From positions 12,090,001-12,154,000 of the forward strand of contig CM034105.1 in NCBI GenBank assembly GCA_019914945.1: a stretch of DNA of 64,000 bases, read 5' to 3'. Made by a program: the position numbers and the translations under genes. Positions 25,814-39,011 of the stretch are shown here, piece after piece. Origin of the DNA: Typha latifolia. Lineage: Eukaryota; Streptophyta; Magnoliopsida; Poales; Typhaceae. The notes beneath the pieces were generated by a model, which made no database searches, was not told the origin of the DNA, and worked only from the letters and a program-made list of their open reading frames with translations. Position 1 is the stretch's first letter; every line of letters starts with the position of its first letter.

Positions 25814-26040
25814 GGTTTGGTCTCTTTGAAGGGAGTAGAAAGAGAGTTAGAGAGAGAGAGATACAAATGTTGGACCGTGACGGACACTCGCACACCGGGG
25901 GGTGACTGGATCCCCTCGGCTTTTCGACCCACGGGTCGCTAAAGTCGCGTGAAGCCGTTTCAGTCACCGGTTCGGTTACTTTCCCTTTTGCGGAAACGAA
26001 CCGGCTTTGCCTTGACAAAAGGGTAAAATTGACCGGCGGA
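25617..26040 (-). promoter_or_regulatory. 5' leader and proximal promoter of the ARF gene
   Basis: Upstream of the ARF start the - strand carries a GA run (about 25772-25811) and further GAGAGA/CTCTCT tracts, then GC-richer sequence to about 26040, after which composition becomes AT-rich. The reading frame stays open upstream without another ATG. No clear TATA box was assigned. Confidence 0.45.
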
Positions 26041-27500
26041 GCATTAAAAGAACAAGGAAATTTTACATATAACCCCCTCCATTTGATGGGTATCCGTCAT
26101 GCGTAAAACTGTACACGTAATAGAAGGTAGTAGTTGGCGTGTTGTACAAACTTGACCATTGCCACTCAGCATCTTTAAATAAATACCCTCAACCAATGAT
26201 ACAACTAATTATTATAGCATCTATAAATAAGCCAACACACTCATCCCCTTCTCGGTCAACTTTTTTATTATATTATCGATGTAAGGGACTGATTTCAAAA
26301 ATATCAATATACAGGGTCCTGATTGTAAAATTGTCAATAGGAAAACACGAAATACCAATTATAGTAGTAGGGTTGACGGCGTTGGAAACTAGGGGGGCGT
26401 TTGGGCGATAGGAGGCAAAGTTCGGTTTGTCGTGCTACGACACGGCAAAAGGTCAGAGGGGAGGGGGGATGGTCTTACGTTATTGGGGAGCTACAATATT
26501 CTAATAATAATTTAATATCAACGTGATAAAGACCTGCCTCGGGAATTGTGCAACATGAATCGTAGGTAGCCCCTACCCAATCGGTGAATTCCCCTAATAA
26601 AATATTCATTATGGAAACTTTCAAAAAACACCCCTACTTTATCTGTTTTTTTCTTTTTTTCTTTCTTTCTCTCTAAAATTACTCTATATCTTTTCACCAA
26701 AAGTATTCCAAAAAGAACTCGTGACTTTTTAACTCGTTATGAATTGTAATCGTTGTTTTAATAAAACTGAATATCTCAGGAGCTTTTTTTTTTAGAAATA
26801 AATAATAAGATAGGGTTTGAACCATAAAAAAACCCATGTTGGTCTCAAACAGGCACTTTTAACTTTTAAGTGATTGATGTTAATTTCTAAAAGGGACTTT
26901 TCCATAATTGCCATCAAAAACTTCTAAAATTATTAAACTCTTTTAAAAAAAATCATTTCATTAGTTAAATCTAAATAATAAAAGATCACTTTGAAATTAT
27001 TTAAAATAATTTTAAAGCTATCTAAAGTTATTGTGTATCATAATATCATAAAAGAATCATTTTTGAGAAACAAATTAGCAAAATATTTTAGGTTCTAAAC
27101 TTTAAGAAAGAAATATATTTAAATCATTTACATCTATGTGTTCTTTTTAGAATATTCTATGAATATTCTCTTAAAAACTAATTGTAATAGTAATTCTAAA
27201 AGAGTTGAAATATTTTTAATAACAATTATGATATTTTTGAAATTACAGTGGCAATTATAATATTTTGAAATTATTAGTGGCAATTAGGAGAAAAAAATGT
27301 TTATAAAATGATGCATTATGCTATGATACAATATTGGGTTGTATCAACATGGGCCTTGGCACCTTTGCTAGGGTTTTGAAAAAAAAAAATTTCTTCCCTC
27401 CCTAAAGGTCTCTCTCTATCTCCTTTGGCTTTCATCCTCTCCTTTCTCCTAAACACTTTAATCTGATAAAAAGAGAAAGCTCCCTCCTCTTTATATATGA
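26041..27500. other. AT-rich intergenic DNA with no recognised gene
   Basis: Contains A/T-rich decayed repeats, for example repeated TGGCAATTA(T/G) words near 27245-27290. No coding or RNA feature supported. Confidence 0.4.
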
Positions 27501-27501
27501 G

Positions 27502-27632
<131 letters not shown>

Positions 27633-28084
27633 CAACATTTTTTCCTCCTCATTTCCTCTTGTCCTAGCTTCCAAGTCATTTTCTCCTTCTTCTTCTCTGT
27701 AATCCTTTCTTCTTTACTGTTGATCCTAATATATATTCTAATCCATTCTCCTCAACCTATCGCCATTGTTGCTCAGTTCACCTTAGCCCAGTCCAAGGAC
27801 GGCGTGGCTAAGAACTATTTAGCAATCGCTATTGTAGTTGCTATCGTTGCTATCTTTAGTTGTTAGTTGATTAATGCTATGTCTTATTATTGTTCGGTCT
27901 ATTTTTAATCATGTATATGGCTTGTGTCTAGGGCTAGCACCCTAAATTTCTCTCTTTCCTTTATACGTGTATAAGTTGCAACTATAATATTTTAATAAAA
28001 TGATCTTTGTCTATTGGCTTTTCCCTAAAAATATCAAAATAAAATTATTGGCTATATTTTGAAGTTGCATACTTCCCACAAACA

Positions 28085-28394
28085 ATGGTCGTGCTGTAAA
28101 AGAGAGAGAAAAAAAGGAACTATTAACCTACACTATTGCTATCGGTGCTCATTTGAGCTAGTACCTTTTTGAATTCATAACTTAAGTTTTTAATCGCACA
28201 CTGTATCTTTTTGTCGACCTTTCTTTCTCTCTCCCTCGGGCTAGGACACCCAATAGGGGTACGAGCTTGGACGAGTAGTAAAGTGACTCGGCAAGCAGTG
28301 ATCAACGAGGTCGATGGCAACCGACGAAGCTACTAGAGAAGTTGTCGTGCGGCACACTCGTGCACTTGTCAGAGTATGCCGCCAGCACGACCAT
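28085..28394. mobile_element. MITE-like element, same family as 847-1306
   Basis: Perfect 12-bp terminal inverted repeats, ATGGTCGTGCTG (28085-28096) and CAGCACGACCAT (28383-28394), bound a 310-bp segment. Internally it has the 15-mer CTCCCTCGGGCTAGG (28231-28245), the reverse complement of the word in the 847-1306 element, plus adjoining GA/CT tracts, so the two copies lie in opposite orientation. No clean target duplication is visible. The element has no coding capacity. Confidence 0.55.
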
Positions 28395-28399
28395 CCACA

Positions 28400-31250
28400 C
28401 TTCCAACATCAACTTTGAAATATGATTCAATTTTCTCTAAATGTTACCATATTACATAGACTGCGACTTACTTACCTTCATGTATCTTGTGTTTCCTTAT
28501 CATCAGTGCAACTATTATTGAATGAGTTTACATTTGAATGCAACTTTCACAATTATTGATGCATTCTATATTTTTGGTTCTCAAATTCAACAATGGGTGG
28601 CAATTAATGACTATATAATGGCTTTGGGAATTGATACCTGCCATATTTTTTTACTCAAACACTCTTATTAAGATGTCATTTCTCTCTTTCTATGTGATGT
28701 TAGATAGTTCACATGTGGAGATGCTTAATAATAAACTAAGAAGGATCAAAGTGTGTGAGATGTGCCATGAATTTATTAATGTGTAGAAAATAATTATTTA
28801 GTTTGATTAAAGAGCTTGTTTTATAGCTAATGTTCTCCTAGGTCTGTAGGTTGTTCTAAAAAGAAGAGGGGAACAGAGTAAATGTCAAATAAAAGTCCTC
28901 TTATGAACACATCTCATGCTCTTCTATGTATCTTTTTCATCTCTTTTTTTTTTTTCCTTTTGACAAAGTCCATATGCCATTGTAAAATTCTATGAATAAA
29001 ATCAACCCAAATATCAAGAGTATGAAGTTTGGCAAACCCAAAATGTGAATCTTGATGCCAATGGTTAGAAATTGAACAAAGCCTCTGCCTCTATCAAGAG
29101 TCTAATCTGAAGGACTCCTTGCATATATTTTGGTTTCCAATTGGAAATTTACTTCATTGACAAAGGGAAAGATGTGACCTCAATTTGAAGCACATTTATT
29201 AGTCATCAAACATTCTGCATGTTTAGTTCATGACACAAAACATGATGAGGCTCAACAACCTATGTAGACTATTAAAACTTTTTATATCCTTCTATCTTTT
29301 CTTCCCATCATCTGGTGAAAAAATAAATCTACTAGTCCACTAAACTTTAGGAATTATGAGGATTTAATACACCCAAAAAATAAAAATAAAAGTCATTGAG
29401 AAAATCTCTTGTGAATTCCTCTTGAGAACTGCTCATAAGAGTCAATTCTGGGAGACCTTTTTATATGACAAGATATGAGGACATCCATTGTTGTATGTGA
29501 TCAAAAGAAAAAGAACAAAAAAAAGTAGTCATGAAACCTCCTATGGAGCTTCAACACTAGGATTTTCTTATCGATTGTGATAGAACTTTGACTATTGTGA
29601 TAAATGGTCAAAAGAAAAACACTCTTATGTTATACAAAATAGCATAAAGTCATGGATAACATTGAAACATAATATATTCTTTTCATAAAATTATACTACG
29701 TGGATGCGTTTGTTTAGAGAATATAAAGATGAGATCAGTCTAGTTATCTTGTAGGTTCTATATAATTTTATATTCCGTTCAAAATAATAGACCATATTCA
29801 GGACGGAGGGATATAATATCTCATCCTAGGGTTGGGATATATATTTTAAATGGAGAGATAACAACCTAACAATAAAGTTAGATATTTAGATATATAAAAA
29901 AAAAAACTAACTAAAAATCTTATGTTCTATTTTTTTAATCCTTTATATTTAAAGTAATTAAAAAGCTTTACAATTTTTTTATTATTATTAAGCATTTGTT
30001 TATTAGCGTTTTTCTATTATTTCTATACTTTTGGCTCTAACTCTGATTATGTGAATTGAAGGTGATTATTTTGATAATTAGCATAATACAATTTAATGAT
30101 AAGTTTGGGATAATCAATATTAGTTTAAAATAGTAATTGATGTTATTAAAAAATTTTATCAAAAATAATAATGTAATTTTATTTAGTTTTCTCATATATA
30201 GTGATGTATAAACTTATTCCCCAGTATTCAATCCTACAACCAAACTCACCACATCTATATATTGTAGAATATATCAAACCCAAGGCCCAAATGGGAAGAG
30301 ATGGGCCAGGATGGGTTAAAATTTTTAATTTTTTTTGGCCCAAATCCAAGATGTACAATTTTGTTTCAAGCCAGACTAGCTTTTCTTATAGGGCATAAGT
30401 GGCATCCTGGTCTTGAACCAAATAATAACTATTTTTTTATAACAATTATATTTAAAGTATAACATCAAAGTTTTCCTCTTTTTTCTTCTATTCTATAATC
30501 TAAAAGTTATAATAACACAATGAAAATATAATTAATCATAATAATTAAATGTTACATAATTAAGAGATTGAGTGCTTTGATTGTTGCTATTTCTATTGAT
30601 GTACACATAATTAACTTAGGTTTTATGATGTGAGAACATGAAGGTGCATAATGTTCTTCATATTTAGCACATAGCTTAATTTTATTTTTATTTTTTTAAA
30701 AGATTATAAGCTAATAAGCTAGACAAAGGGTCGGCAATTATCATGCGCTCACTTATTTACTATTGATGCCACTAATGTACACCAATTTATCGATTGTGTA
30801 CATTCGACGACTCCGATCACACTTGCTCAAATCTTATAGCTTTGTATATTTCATTTCAAGTGTTATTGAAGATGCTGGGTATAATATCCAACTTTAAATA
30901 TATATACTCCTCACATGAAGTGTACTCGTGGGTGTTTACATAGTTTTACTATAATAATTTCAACAAGAAAATAATCAACACTAAACACATGGTATAACAA
31001 GCCTTCTAGAAATCACACTCCCAACATAAAAAGGCTTCTCAAGGATCATCCATCCTTGTATTACTTTCGCTTAAGCACGCTTAGCTGTAGAAATTCCACT
31101 AGATTTGACATTTAATTGCTATTATCATCACACCTTATTTGATAAAGCCAAGAATCCTACATCAATCATCCTATATAAGTTGTGGTGAAGAAGATTGATC
31201 AAACATGAAGTCTGAGTTCATTGCTTAGCTTGATTGACACTAGTTGTAAA
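28400..31250. other. AT-rich intergenic DNA
   Basis: No exon, RNA gene or complete transposon was recognised in this stretch. Around 29700-30070 the composition and the GTTTGTTTAG-like ends hint at a decayed MITE, but the boundaries cannot be fixed. Confidence 0.35.
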
Positions 31251-32011
31251 CCAAGTTTATTAATGTAAAGGCTAAGAGGAATCTTATTAGAGTACATAGT
31301 TTGATACTAAATGTCTTTTCTTTTGCCATGGCATCTTTCCAGCACCAAAAACTAGCTTTTTCTTCTTCTTTTCCTCCTCCTCTGCAGCCAATCCACATGC
31401 ATGCCCTGCAACACTCCATGCCCTTCTCAAAGCCTTTTCATGTACAAATCCATGCACGCCTCCAACCCCACATCTATAAATCATATGTAGAGAAAAAGAG
31501 ATAGGGAGAGGGAGAGAGATGACAAAAGCTATAAGACAATGAAATGTATGATAACAATAAGCTGCATCACCTTACACCAATCTAGAAAAGTTCCTACAAC
31601 CCTAGCTCAGTAATATTAACATCTACAACTAAAATGGTCCCCCTCTCAAAGCAAGACTGATCTAAGAAAAATCCATCCACAATACATGCATTGTGGATCC
31701 CATAACCTTTTACTCATATGGAAGAATATTCCCTTCCATGATTGCTAAATTTTTCATCCATCAGTAATGTAATGTAATGTAATGAACTCAAGAAATAATA
31801 TGTATTCACATTGCTCAGGGCTTAAAGGGAAAGCCCAAATATCTCATCAATCTACATACAAAAAGTATTATAGGGCAGTATAGGAAAATTATGAGCTTGT
31901 TAAATGCAAGCACTTGGAAAACTTAGCCCGAGAATCTATCATCAGAGTCTACAGTGAGAGGCTTGGTCACTATTTTCAACAGCGTTTGTCTTTGGGGACC
32001 GAGGAGTAGTG

Positions 32012-33824
32012 TCATAAGCTATTTAGCTGGGTGAGCATGATGACAAGCTCATCACTCGATGGTCGGTCGGCGGGCAAATCCGATAAGCACACGAGTGCGA
32101 TCCTAATTGCCATTAGCATCTCCTCTTCTTCCCCCTCGTTGGCTATGATTGTGTTGTCCAATGTTTCTTTAGCCTCCCCAGATTGCTGCATGTGCCTGAG
32201 CCATCGAGCCAAGCTGCCCTTCCCTGCATCTCCTGCGAAGAATGGATCTGACGGGTCTCTCCCTGTGAGCAGGACACCAAGGATCATCCCAAAACTATAG
32301 ATATCACTTTTGTCTGTGTACCTTCAATGTATCAATGAACATCTAGATTAGAAAAGAAGGCATCTCAATAATGCATTCAAGAAGGAAGTAAACGGGCTCC
32401 AATCTCCGGTAAAGATAGCTGCTAACAAGCAAATGTTACAAGTAATTAATATCAAAAACTAGTCTTCAAATTTTTACAAGTTAACAGGAACAAAATCAGT
32501 AACATGAAAGAAAAAAAATAGTAATCCCATTGTCTTCCCTACAAAAGTTAATTACCAATCAGTGAAGCAACTTCCAACTATTAGTTCTTCAAAAGGAGTT
32601 CAGATGGAAAATAGCATGTCTGGAATTGCTAAGCCTAAAATCAAATTGCCATGACTTATTCACCACTTATAGTAGAGTTCAACAAATAATTTGAACCAGC
32701 TGCAAAGTATGTAATCGACTAAATTATAGATAAACTTCTAGTAATTCAAATTGCCATCACCAAGATGCCATCAAGGAGCATGAGGATAAAACAAGGGACA
32801 AAATCATCTTGGCACTAGAATTTCCACAAAAGCACATTAAACTAAGAACTTCAATAGAACTAAGTACTTTGTCCATTTTGCATAAGCAAAGAATAGAACT
32901 TTACCTGCTACTTTGATAACACTCAGGAGCAACATAGTGGGCAGAGCTTGAATCCTCCAAATAATTAGCTGTGATCAGTCTCGTCAATCCGCAATCCCCC
33001 AATCTCGGCTCAAACCCTTCATCCAACATCACATTTGATGGCTTCAAATTGCTATGCAATATCGTTGGGTTACATTCAAAATGCAGATACCTCAGTCCTT
33101 TCACAATCCCAAGCGCAATTTGATTTCTTACATCCCATCCAATGCTAATTTGTTGTGACCTCACCCTCTTCATCACATCCCCAAGACTTCCAGTAGGAAT
33201 GTAGTCATATACTAGAGAGAAAGAATCACCATCATGAACATATGCTCTCAAGCTCATCACATTGCGATGTTTCACCAGTGCCAGAATCTCAAGCTGTTGC
33301 TGCACTCTTTTCTTCTCAGAATTGAAATTATGCAAAGGAGAGGCATTGGCCTGATTACCTTCGAGCCTCTTCACTGCAACGACAACCTCATTGTCAAGGA
33401 CTACTTTATAGTACTTCCTATTGGGGCTCAACCCGAGCAATTGGGCCAACTGCATCTCCTTGGCAAGGGCTAATTGGAGGGTTTTAGGGGAGATGTGCGG
33501 GGAGAAGACAACAGGGCCTTTAAGGATTGGAGTCCGGTGTGTATATATGACAAAAAGCCGAATTAAGAAGAGGAAGATGAGAGCAAGAATGAAACCGGTC
33601 ACAGAGCCGAAAAGGATGCCAAGGAGGATTCTTCGCAGATGGGTGCTATTTGAGGTTTTGGGAATCTTGGATGGGGAAGGAGATGATGGGCTTTGTGAGA
33701 ACATAGGTTCCGAATGGAGATGCTGGGAGTAGGATACTTCTGGGGCTTGGAAGAGGAAGAAGAAAAGAATTAAGAGGGTCTGAAGAGCTAGGGTTTTTCT
33801 ATGGCTTTTGCACCTCCCCTCCAT
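32012..33824 (-). CDS. CRN: CORYNE-type receptor-like membrane pseudokinase
   Basis: Two coding exons (32905-33824 and 32012-32321) join in frame to 409 aa, close to the size of Arabidopsis CORYNE/SOL2 (about 400). Order of features: N-terminal hydrophobic segment (about 12-26), short Ser/Pro-rich extracellular stretch without leucine-rich repeats, transmembrane helix (about 66-93), then the juxtamembrane TPILKGPVVFSP hallmark and a kinase-like domain. VAVK is kept (Lys152), the glycine loop is absent, HRD is replaced by HSN (257-259, HSNLKPSNVML), DFG by DCG (277-279), and APE is kept. Exon 2 gives YTDKSDIYSFGMILGVLLTGRDP and the C-terminal PADRPSSDELV. Family role: plasma-membrane partner of CLAVATA2 in CLE-peptide signalling for meristem size. 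A longer frame upstream starts with no ATG, so the ATG at 33824 is used. Confidence 0.94.
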
Positions 33825-34830
33825 GAAAAGAGCGCAGTTGAGTGAACAAGAGCCCAAAAGCTAAAGCAAGAACAACCAAAATCAAATCTTTTATTCTCCC
33901 TAGACCAGAACAATAAGCTTCAACACAAACCAAAAATGGAAGCAAAACCAAACATGGGCTTATTGGGGATTCTCACAAGGAAAAGAGAGACAAGAAGTTT
34001 CAAATGCCTTTCGAATAACTCTTCCTAAAACAAAGATGACAACCTTAAAATTACTAGGAAATTCTAGATGGACAATAGTTCACCAAGTTTCAAACCACAT
34101 CAAAAGTAAGTAGCCAAGATAGAAAGTTTCTTCTACTTTCCCTTTCTCATTGAACTGAAAATGAGCAGACACAGCAATAAGATGAAATCTTTTTGAATGT
34201 TTGAAGAAAACTAGAGGAAAAAAAAACAACTATTACCTCAAACAACACTCTCAAGAGCAAGATGGAGTTAAACCCAATGAAGAACAAGATTGCAAGCCTT
34301 CAAGCACACAAAGCTCACTCCTTTGATAGCTAATAACTTGATTCCATTCTTGTGCTCTCACTCTAAATAGAGTAGAGAAGCTTAAAACTTACAGTAAGAA
34401 AGGTGCCACATCTCTTCCCTTTGCCCACCTCTCTCTCTCACACACACACATAGAATCTAGCAGTTAAAGCAAATGACTACTCTCCTCCCATCCCAAAGCA
34501 CCCAAAAAACTTAGCTTAAATCCCCATTTAAGGAAAGGAAACACAGAAGTGGCCTAAGTAGTAACTTTTGAAAGTCTCCAGTAATTACCCATTTTTAAGC
34601 TCAAAGCCAAATTTGCTCTCCAACATTCCTTGCTCTCTCTCTTAGCCTGATGCAAACCAACAAAGAAGTTTGAAAGAATGAGCTCTCGATCCATATCTTA
34701 GATTGTCTTCAGAAAGAGATGGGTCGAGGTGTAACACACGAAATCAAAGTGTGAGCATATCGATTTCAAGAGGAAAAAAGAAGCCTCTTTGATTCGCGTG
34801 CGAGTTTATATTTTTCTTATAATATCTGTT
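33825..34830 (-). promoter_or_regulatory. probable 5' UTR and promoter region of the CRN gene
   Basis: On the - strand the DNA upstream of the CRN start contains purine/pyrimidine-rich leader-like sequence (for example GAGAGAGAG near 34430 and 34640) and could hold a leader intron. No TATA box or splice pair was confirmed. Confidence 0.3.
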
Positions 34831-37800
34831 TCTTTTTCACTTAGAGACTGATTTATATGTTAATTACATTTACGTCCTATCTTTTCAGTATAGTATTCTT
34901 TATTATTATTATTATTATTTTATGGCAGGACGTAAACCATAATTAATAAATAGATAGTGCAAGGTGAGACATTAGAAAATGTCGAAAAATAATTAAATAT
35001 AAATTATTTCAAAATGAACTACCACAATAATACGAGATGGTTTTTCTTGTACTAATGTAAGAGTAGATGGCAAAATGGAAACAAAAAAATCCGAAAAAAA
35101 GAAGTTAGAGTAGAGGAGGAATGTGAATAGTATAAAATCCAGGGGTTGTTTTACAAGTTTCCATACTTTAAGCAGATCGACGAGGATTAAAAATAGGAAA
35201 ATTTGCATTTAACACCCCCTATTATATTTTTTACGTGGTAAAATTACATTTAGGTCCAAATTCATTCTTCTAATTTTATTTGTGTAACTATTCTCATAAT
35301 TATATTTCAACTGAAAGCATTTGATTAATTAACAAGTCCATTATAATAAATAAATATATAAATATTTGAGTTATTAATCATGCCCCAATTATAAGAAAAG
35401 GCAGGAGGAATTTCTCTTTTATTTGCTAAGCAACAGTGCTTTGATAAGCGAGAATAACTTCTTTTATTCGTTTGGTATCTAAATCGAGATTTCCTTAGTT
35501 TGGAATATTCCTTGCTTTAATTTTCCTTTCCTATTAATTAATTACAAATCAGTCCTTTGGCTACGCATGCGGCTGCTTCCTTTTAGCATAGAAAGATGTG
35601 ATTTTAAAATTTAAAAATTATAAGTACTATTTGGCTTGTAAACAACTACCCTTGTACTGAAATGGACACCATTAAATTTTGATTTCAAATAAAAAAAATT
35701 TTGAATTCAAATTCTGACGTTGGTTTATCACTTGCATCCAAAAGTATCTAATTTAAAGTCGTAGAAATTCTTTTTAACCAAAGATGGCCCTTGTGCACTG
35801 GTAATATCCTTTTATTAATAGACTAATTAATTCTAGAATATTTTTAAATGAGGTGTTTGTTCTAACTCTAATTATTTCTATATTTATTTGTATTATAGAA
35901 TAAGGGGCTATAATTATCTTTAATGTGATGTAATAGGAAGGAAAAGATGAAAAATATATATATATATATATCTTACTTTTTATGAAATTATAATGAATAC
36001 TCTTTAGTTTGATATAATAAATATTAAGGATAAAATAATAGATGTAATTTTGAAGAATAGTGTTTGTGTTCTATATTACGACTATTATGATATGTCGATG
36101 TAATTATAAAATAAATATTTATATATTTAGAATAAGTAAAATATTATTTCATAAAGTGAACCGGAGATAAGAGTATATGTCTTAAATTTAAACCCTAAAT
36201 AGACTATCGCAATATTCATAACTTGCTCCTTTGCAATTTTCGACAAAATAATCTGCAATACACTTGTTACAAAAGGAAATAAAATGAGGGTAGAGGTTTG
36301 AAATTTGGGTAATAAGATAAACCAAAGAGAGAAAAGAAAAGGAAAAAGAGACTATTAAAGGATAGTGTGCTTGAGAGATTAGGGTACAAAGAGGTAAAAT
36401 ATGTGGTTGAAGCTTAGAGATATGAGATTATAAGTGACCATGGTATCTAATTGTTAGTGGAGCACATAAAAAGAGGAATATATGCCATTAACTTATTCCT
36501 TACCACAAACTTTCAAAGGCATCACTTATTCCTAAAAACTAAATGTGCTTATTCTCTTCTCCACTTTGAGCTTTGAAGTTTTCTTGTGGGCAATTACTAC
36601 CTTCTATGTCTTAATCTAATATGCCTACTTAGTAACTGTTAATGACACCATTACTCCTGATCATCAAAACAAGTGAGTGGTTGATAACAAAATAGTGTGA
36701 GGTAGTAAGGTCTAAGGAGGGGGTGATGCAATGTGAAGGTTTTTTTTTTAAAAAAATCCTTCGGTTAGCCCTAGCAGAACGATTTACTCTGAGTTTGGAT
36801 AGTTTTTATTTTTATCAAATGCAAGTTATTTAATAATTAGATTATGGTTGTGTTAGGATGACATTGAGTCAATCAGAATTTGACCTAACGCGAACCTACT
36901 TAACACAACCCGATTGCCACCCCACCCCACCCGTTTTACTTTTTCTCTTTTTCTCTCTTCCTCTCCTTCATCTAGCTCCATGGTTCTCGCCTTCCACCCT
37001 TGTCGTAACTCACCTCAGAGTTCTCTTAGTGATCTCTCTTTTTGTCGCAATCCACCTCATTGTCATCTATCTCCCATCCCCTCTCGTTATCATCTTTTCT
37101 CAATCTAAGATTCTCCTATCTTACTGTTATACTCTCCATAGTCTCTCTTATTACAATTCATCCTCCTTTCCTTCCAAATGTAGGTTCCACCGCCGCCGTC
37201 ACCTACCGGCCTCATCCTCATCTATCTTAGCTATGCCCCCAAGCTCCAAATCCCTCGCCTTGCCGCTAGTTACTTTCAGTTGCAAAAATTCCTCCGTTGT
37301 CATGGACTATTCTACCTCCTGTATCCTCTTCCTCCATTCTACATCCTTTTTGTTAATTTTTATTTTTGGTTTTCGTTCTATTGCTTGGTTTTGCACTTCT
37401 GTGTGTAACGAATCTTCTAATGGTCTAGTAACTGATAGTTCCTTGTGAGCCTGCACTTCTGCCATGGCTAGCTCCATTGTAGAGCTTGGTCTTCAAAAGA
37501 CTCTTTCCAATCCAATTTATCCTGGCTATTACTCTACCATTTTTGTTTTAATCTCTTATTGTGCATAAATGCTTGGTATTTACTTTTATCGTTTAGTTTA
37601 CCTTACAGCCATATATAAGACTTACATCTTTAAGAAATTATGAGTATAAATGAGAATGGGTTTGAAATTAAGTATGATTAAATCTAATTATCAAGTATCA
37701 CATTCACATATGAGATTTCAACCCTATGTCGTATATATATATATATTTATCTAAGATTTTTGGAATTTTTTATAAACTTTTTTTTTAACCGAATAAGTCA

Positions 37801-37950
37801 TACTCTAAATTTAATATCAAAAGAAATTAGTAAAATGTTAAAATTTATTAGTTTTTCATCTAAGAAAAGAAAATGCTGACGAGTTTTAGCTTCTTCTTCT
37901 GTCATATAATATTAAAAAAAAAGAAAACGTAAGTAGAGATAATCGAATAT
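34831..37950. other. AT-rich intergenic DNA with a C-rich transposon-like stretch
   Basis: Mostly AT-rich. At about 36860-37450 there is a less AT-rich, pyrimidine-rich segment that begins with ACCTAACGCGAACC...AACACAACCCGATTGCCACCCC, the complement of the GGGTGGCAA-CGGGTT style of plant transposon end. The open frame of 196 codons inside it is rich in Leu/Ser/Phe from CT-rich DNA and resembles no protein family. Confidence 0.35.
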
Positions 37951-37995
37951 ATCAGCATTTCATCTCATGAAAGTTTTTTAAATAAACCATTGGCG

Positions 37996-38200
37996 TTGAA
38001 GTCGCATACGAGGTTGCCCTCACCGCTTTTCCCGCACTGGAGTGGGGCCCGGTCGACTCCCCCACCCGCCGGCAGTAACCCGACACCGGCCGTAGGAGGA
38101 CGAGGATTGGTGGTGGTGGCGGCGGTGACGGCGGAGTCGACGGCGTTTTCCATCTCTGGGATGTATACGAGTTACGTGACGGCGAGGTAACGGATGAGCG
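37996..38200 (-). pseudogene. truncated, internally deleted copy of the trihelix gene exon 1
   Basis: The fragment reads MENAV at 38153 like the intact gene at 40332 and ends with VDRAPLQCGKSGEGNLVCDFN, matching VDRGPLQCRKRWGNLVCNF. Between these, the CTCGTCCTCCTACG segment is joined almost directly to GGTGTCGG(G/A)TTACTGCCGG, removing roughly 65-70 bp that encode the central trihelix. About 45 bp of leader (up to GACGGCGAGGT and beyond) is also shared. Small shifts change the local frame, but it re-enters frame at the GGVDR block. Homology stops abruptly near 37996. There are no downstream exons, so it cannot encode a trihelix domain. It lies about 0.8 kb past the 3' end of the intact gene in the same orientation. 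Confidence 0.85.
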
Positions 38201-38733
38201 ACCCATTAATTTGTTATCATCGGTTTTGGGTGATTTAAATTGAAACTCCCTAAAATCTCGCTGAAGAAGACGGTAATTGTAGTGAAATTTAAATAGAGAA
38301 GTTATTTGATTAAATGTTAATCATGATCGTACGTCAAATTCTATTGGTGATAATAATGTTTTATTTTACGAATAAATATAAATATTAAACGAGTTGTTGC
38401 ATTATTGCCCTTTACGATTATTTCACGTCATCGAATACAATCATAAGCTGGTGACTCCATAATAATATTTTTTTTTTATTCTCGTAATAGGGTCTTTATT
38501 TTATAACTATTCCCATATTTACTTTTTTTTCAGAATAAAAAAAATATATTTCTAAAGTAAACGAGATCTTAATGTTTTAAGATCCATGAGCACTGAACAT
38601 AGTAACAACGTTTCTCTTGTCATTCTTATTCTAGCAATATGTGGTCTGTCTCTGTTGTAAGATGCTACTTCTTAGTTCCCACTCTGAGGGTCTGAGCCTT
38701 CTCTTCATGGAATTAAACTTATTCTGCTTCAGT

Positions 38734-38762
38734 GTATATATATATATATATATATATATATG
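38734..38762. repeat. (TA)n microsatellite
   Basis: TA run of about 14 units between the pseudogene fragment and the 3' end of the trihelix gene. Confidence 0.9.
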
Positions 38763-39011
38763 AACAGATTTTGGCACAATTTCAGTTTATCTTATTCTTG
38801 AAATAAATTCTCAATATGTTGTAATGCCCAAACATCCACCATCAACATAATACCATCAAAGAGTAAAGAATCTAAAAGAAAAAGAAGAAGAAAAGGTTTG
38901 CTAACAGATATTCTATCCTTCTGTTAACTAGAGAAACCAATAATGGTTTCAGAAAATCTATCATTCTGCACTCTGTTATCTCTGGCTTGTGAACATCCTC
39001 ATTCTTTGGGT

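Noticed and set aside
36858..37448. 196-codon + strand frame rich in Leu, Ser and Phe
   Set aside because: It lies in CT-rich DNA beginning with a transposon-end-like sequence, shows no domain or signal/TM pattern of a known family, and has no splice or promoter context.
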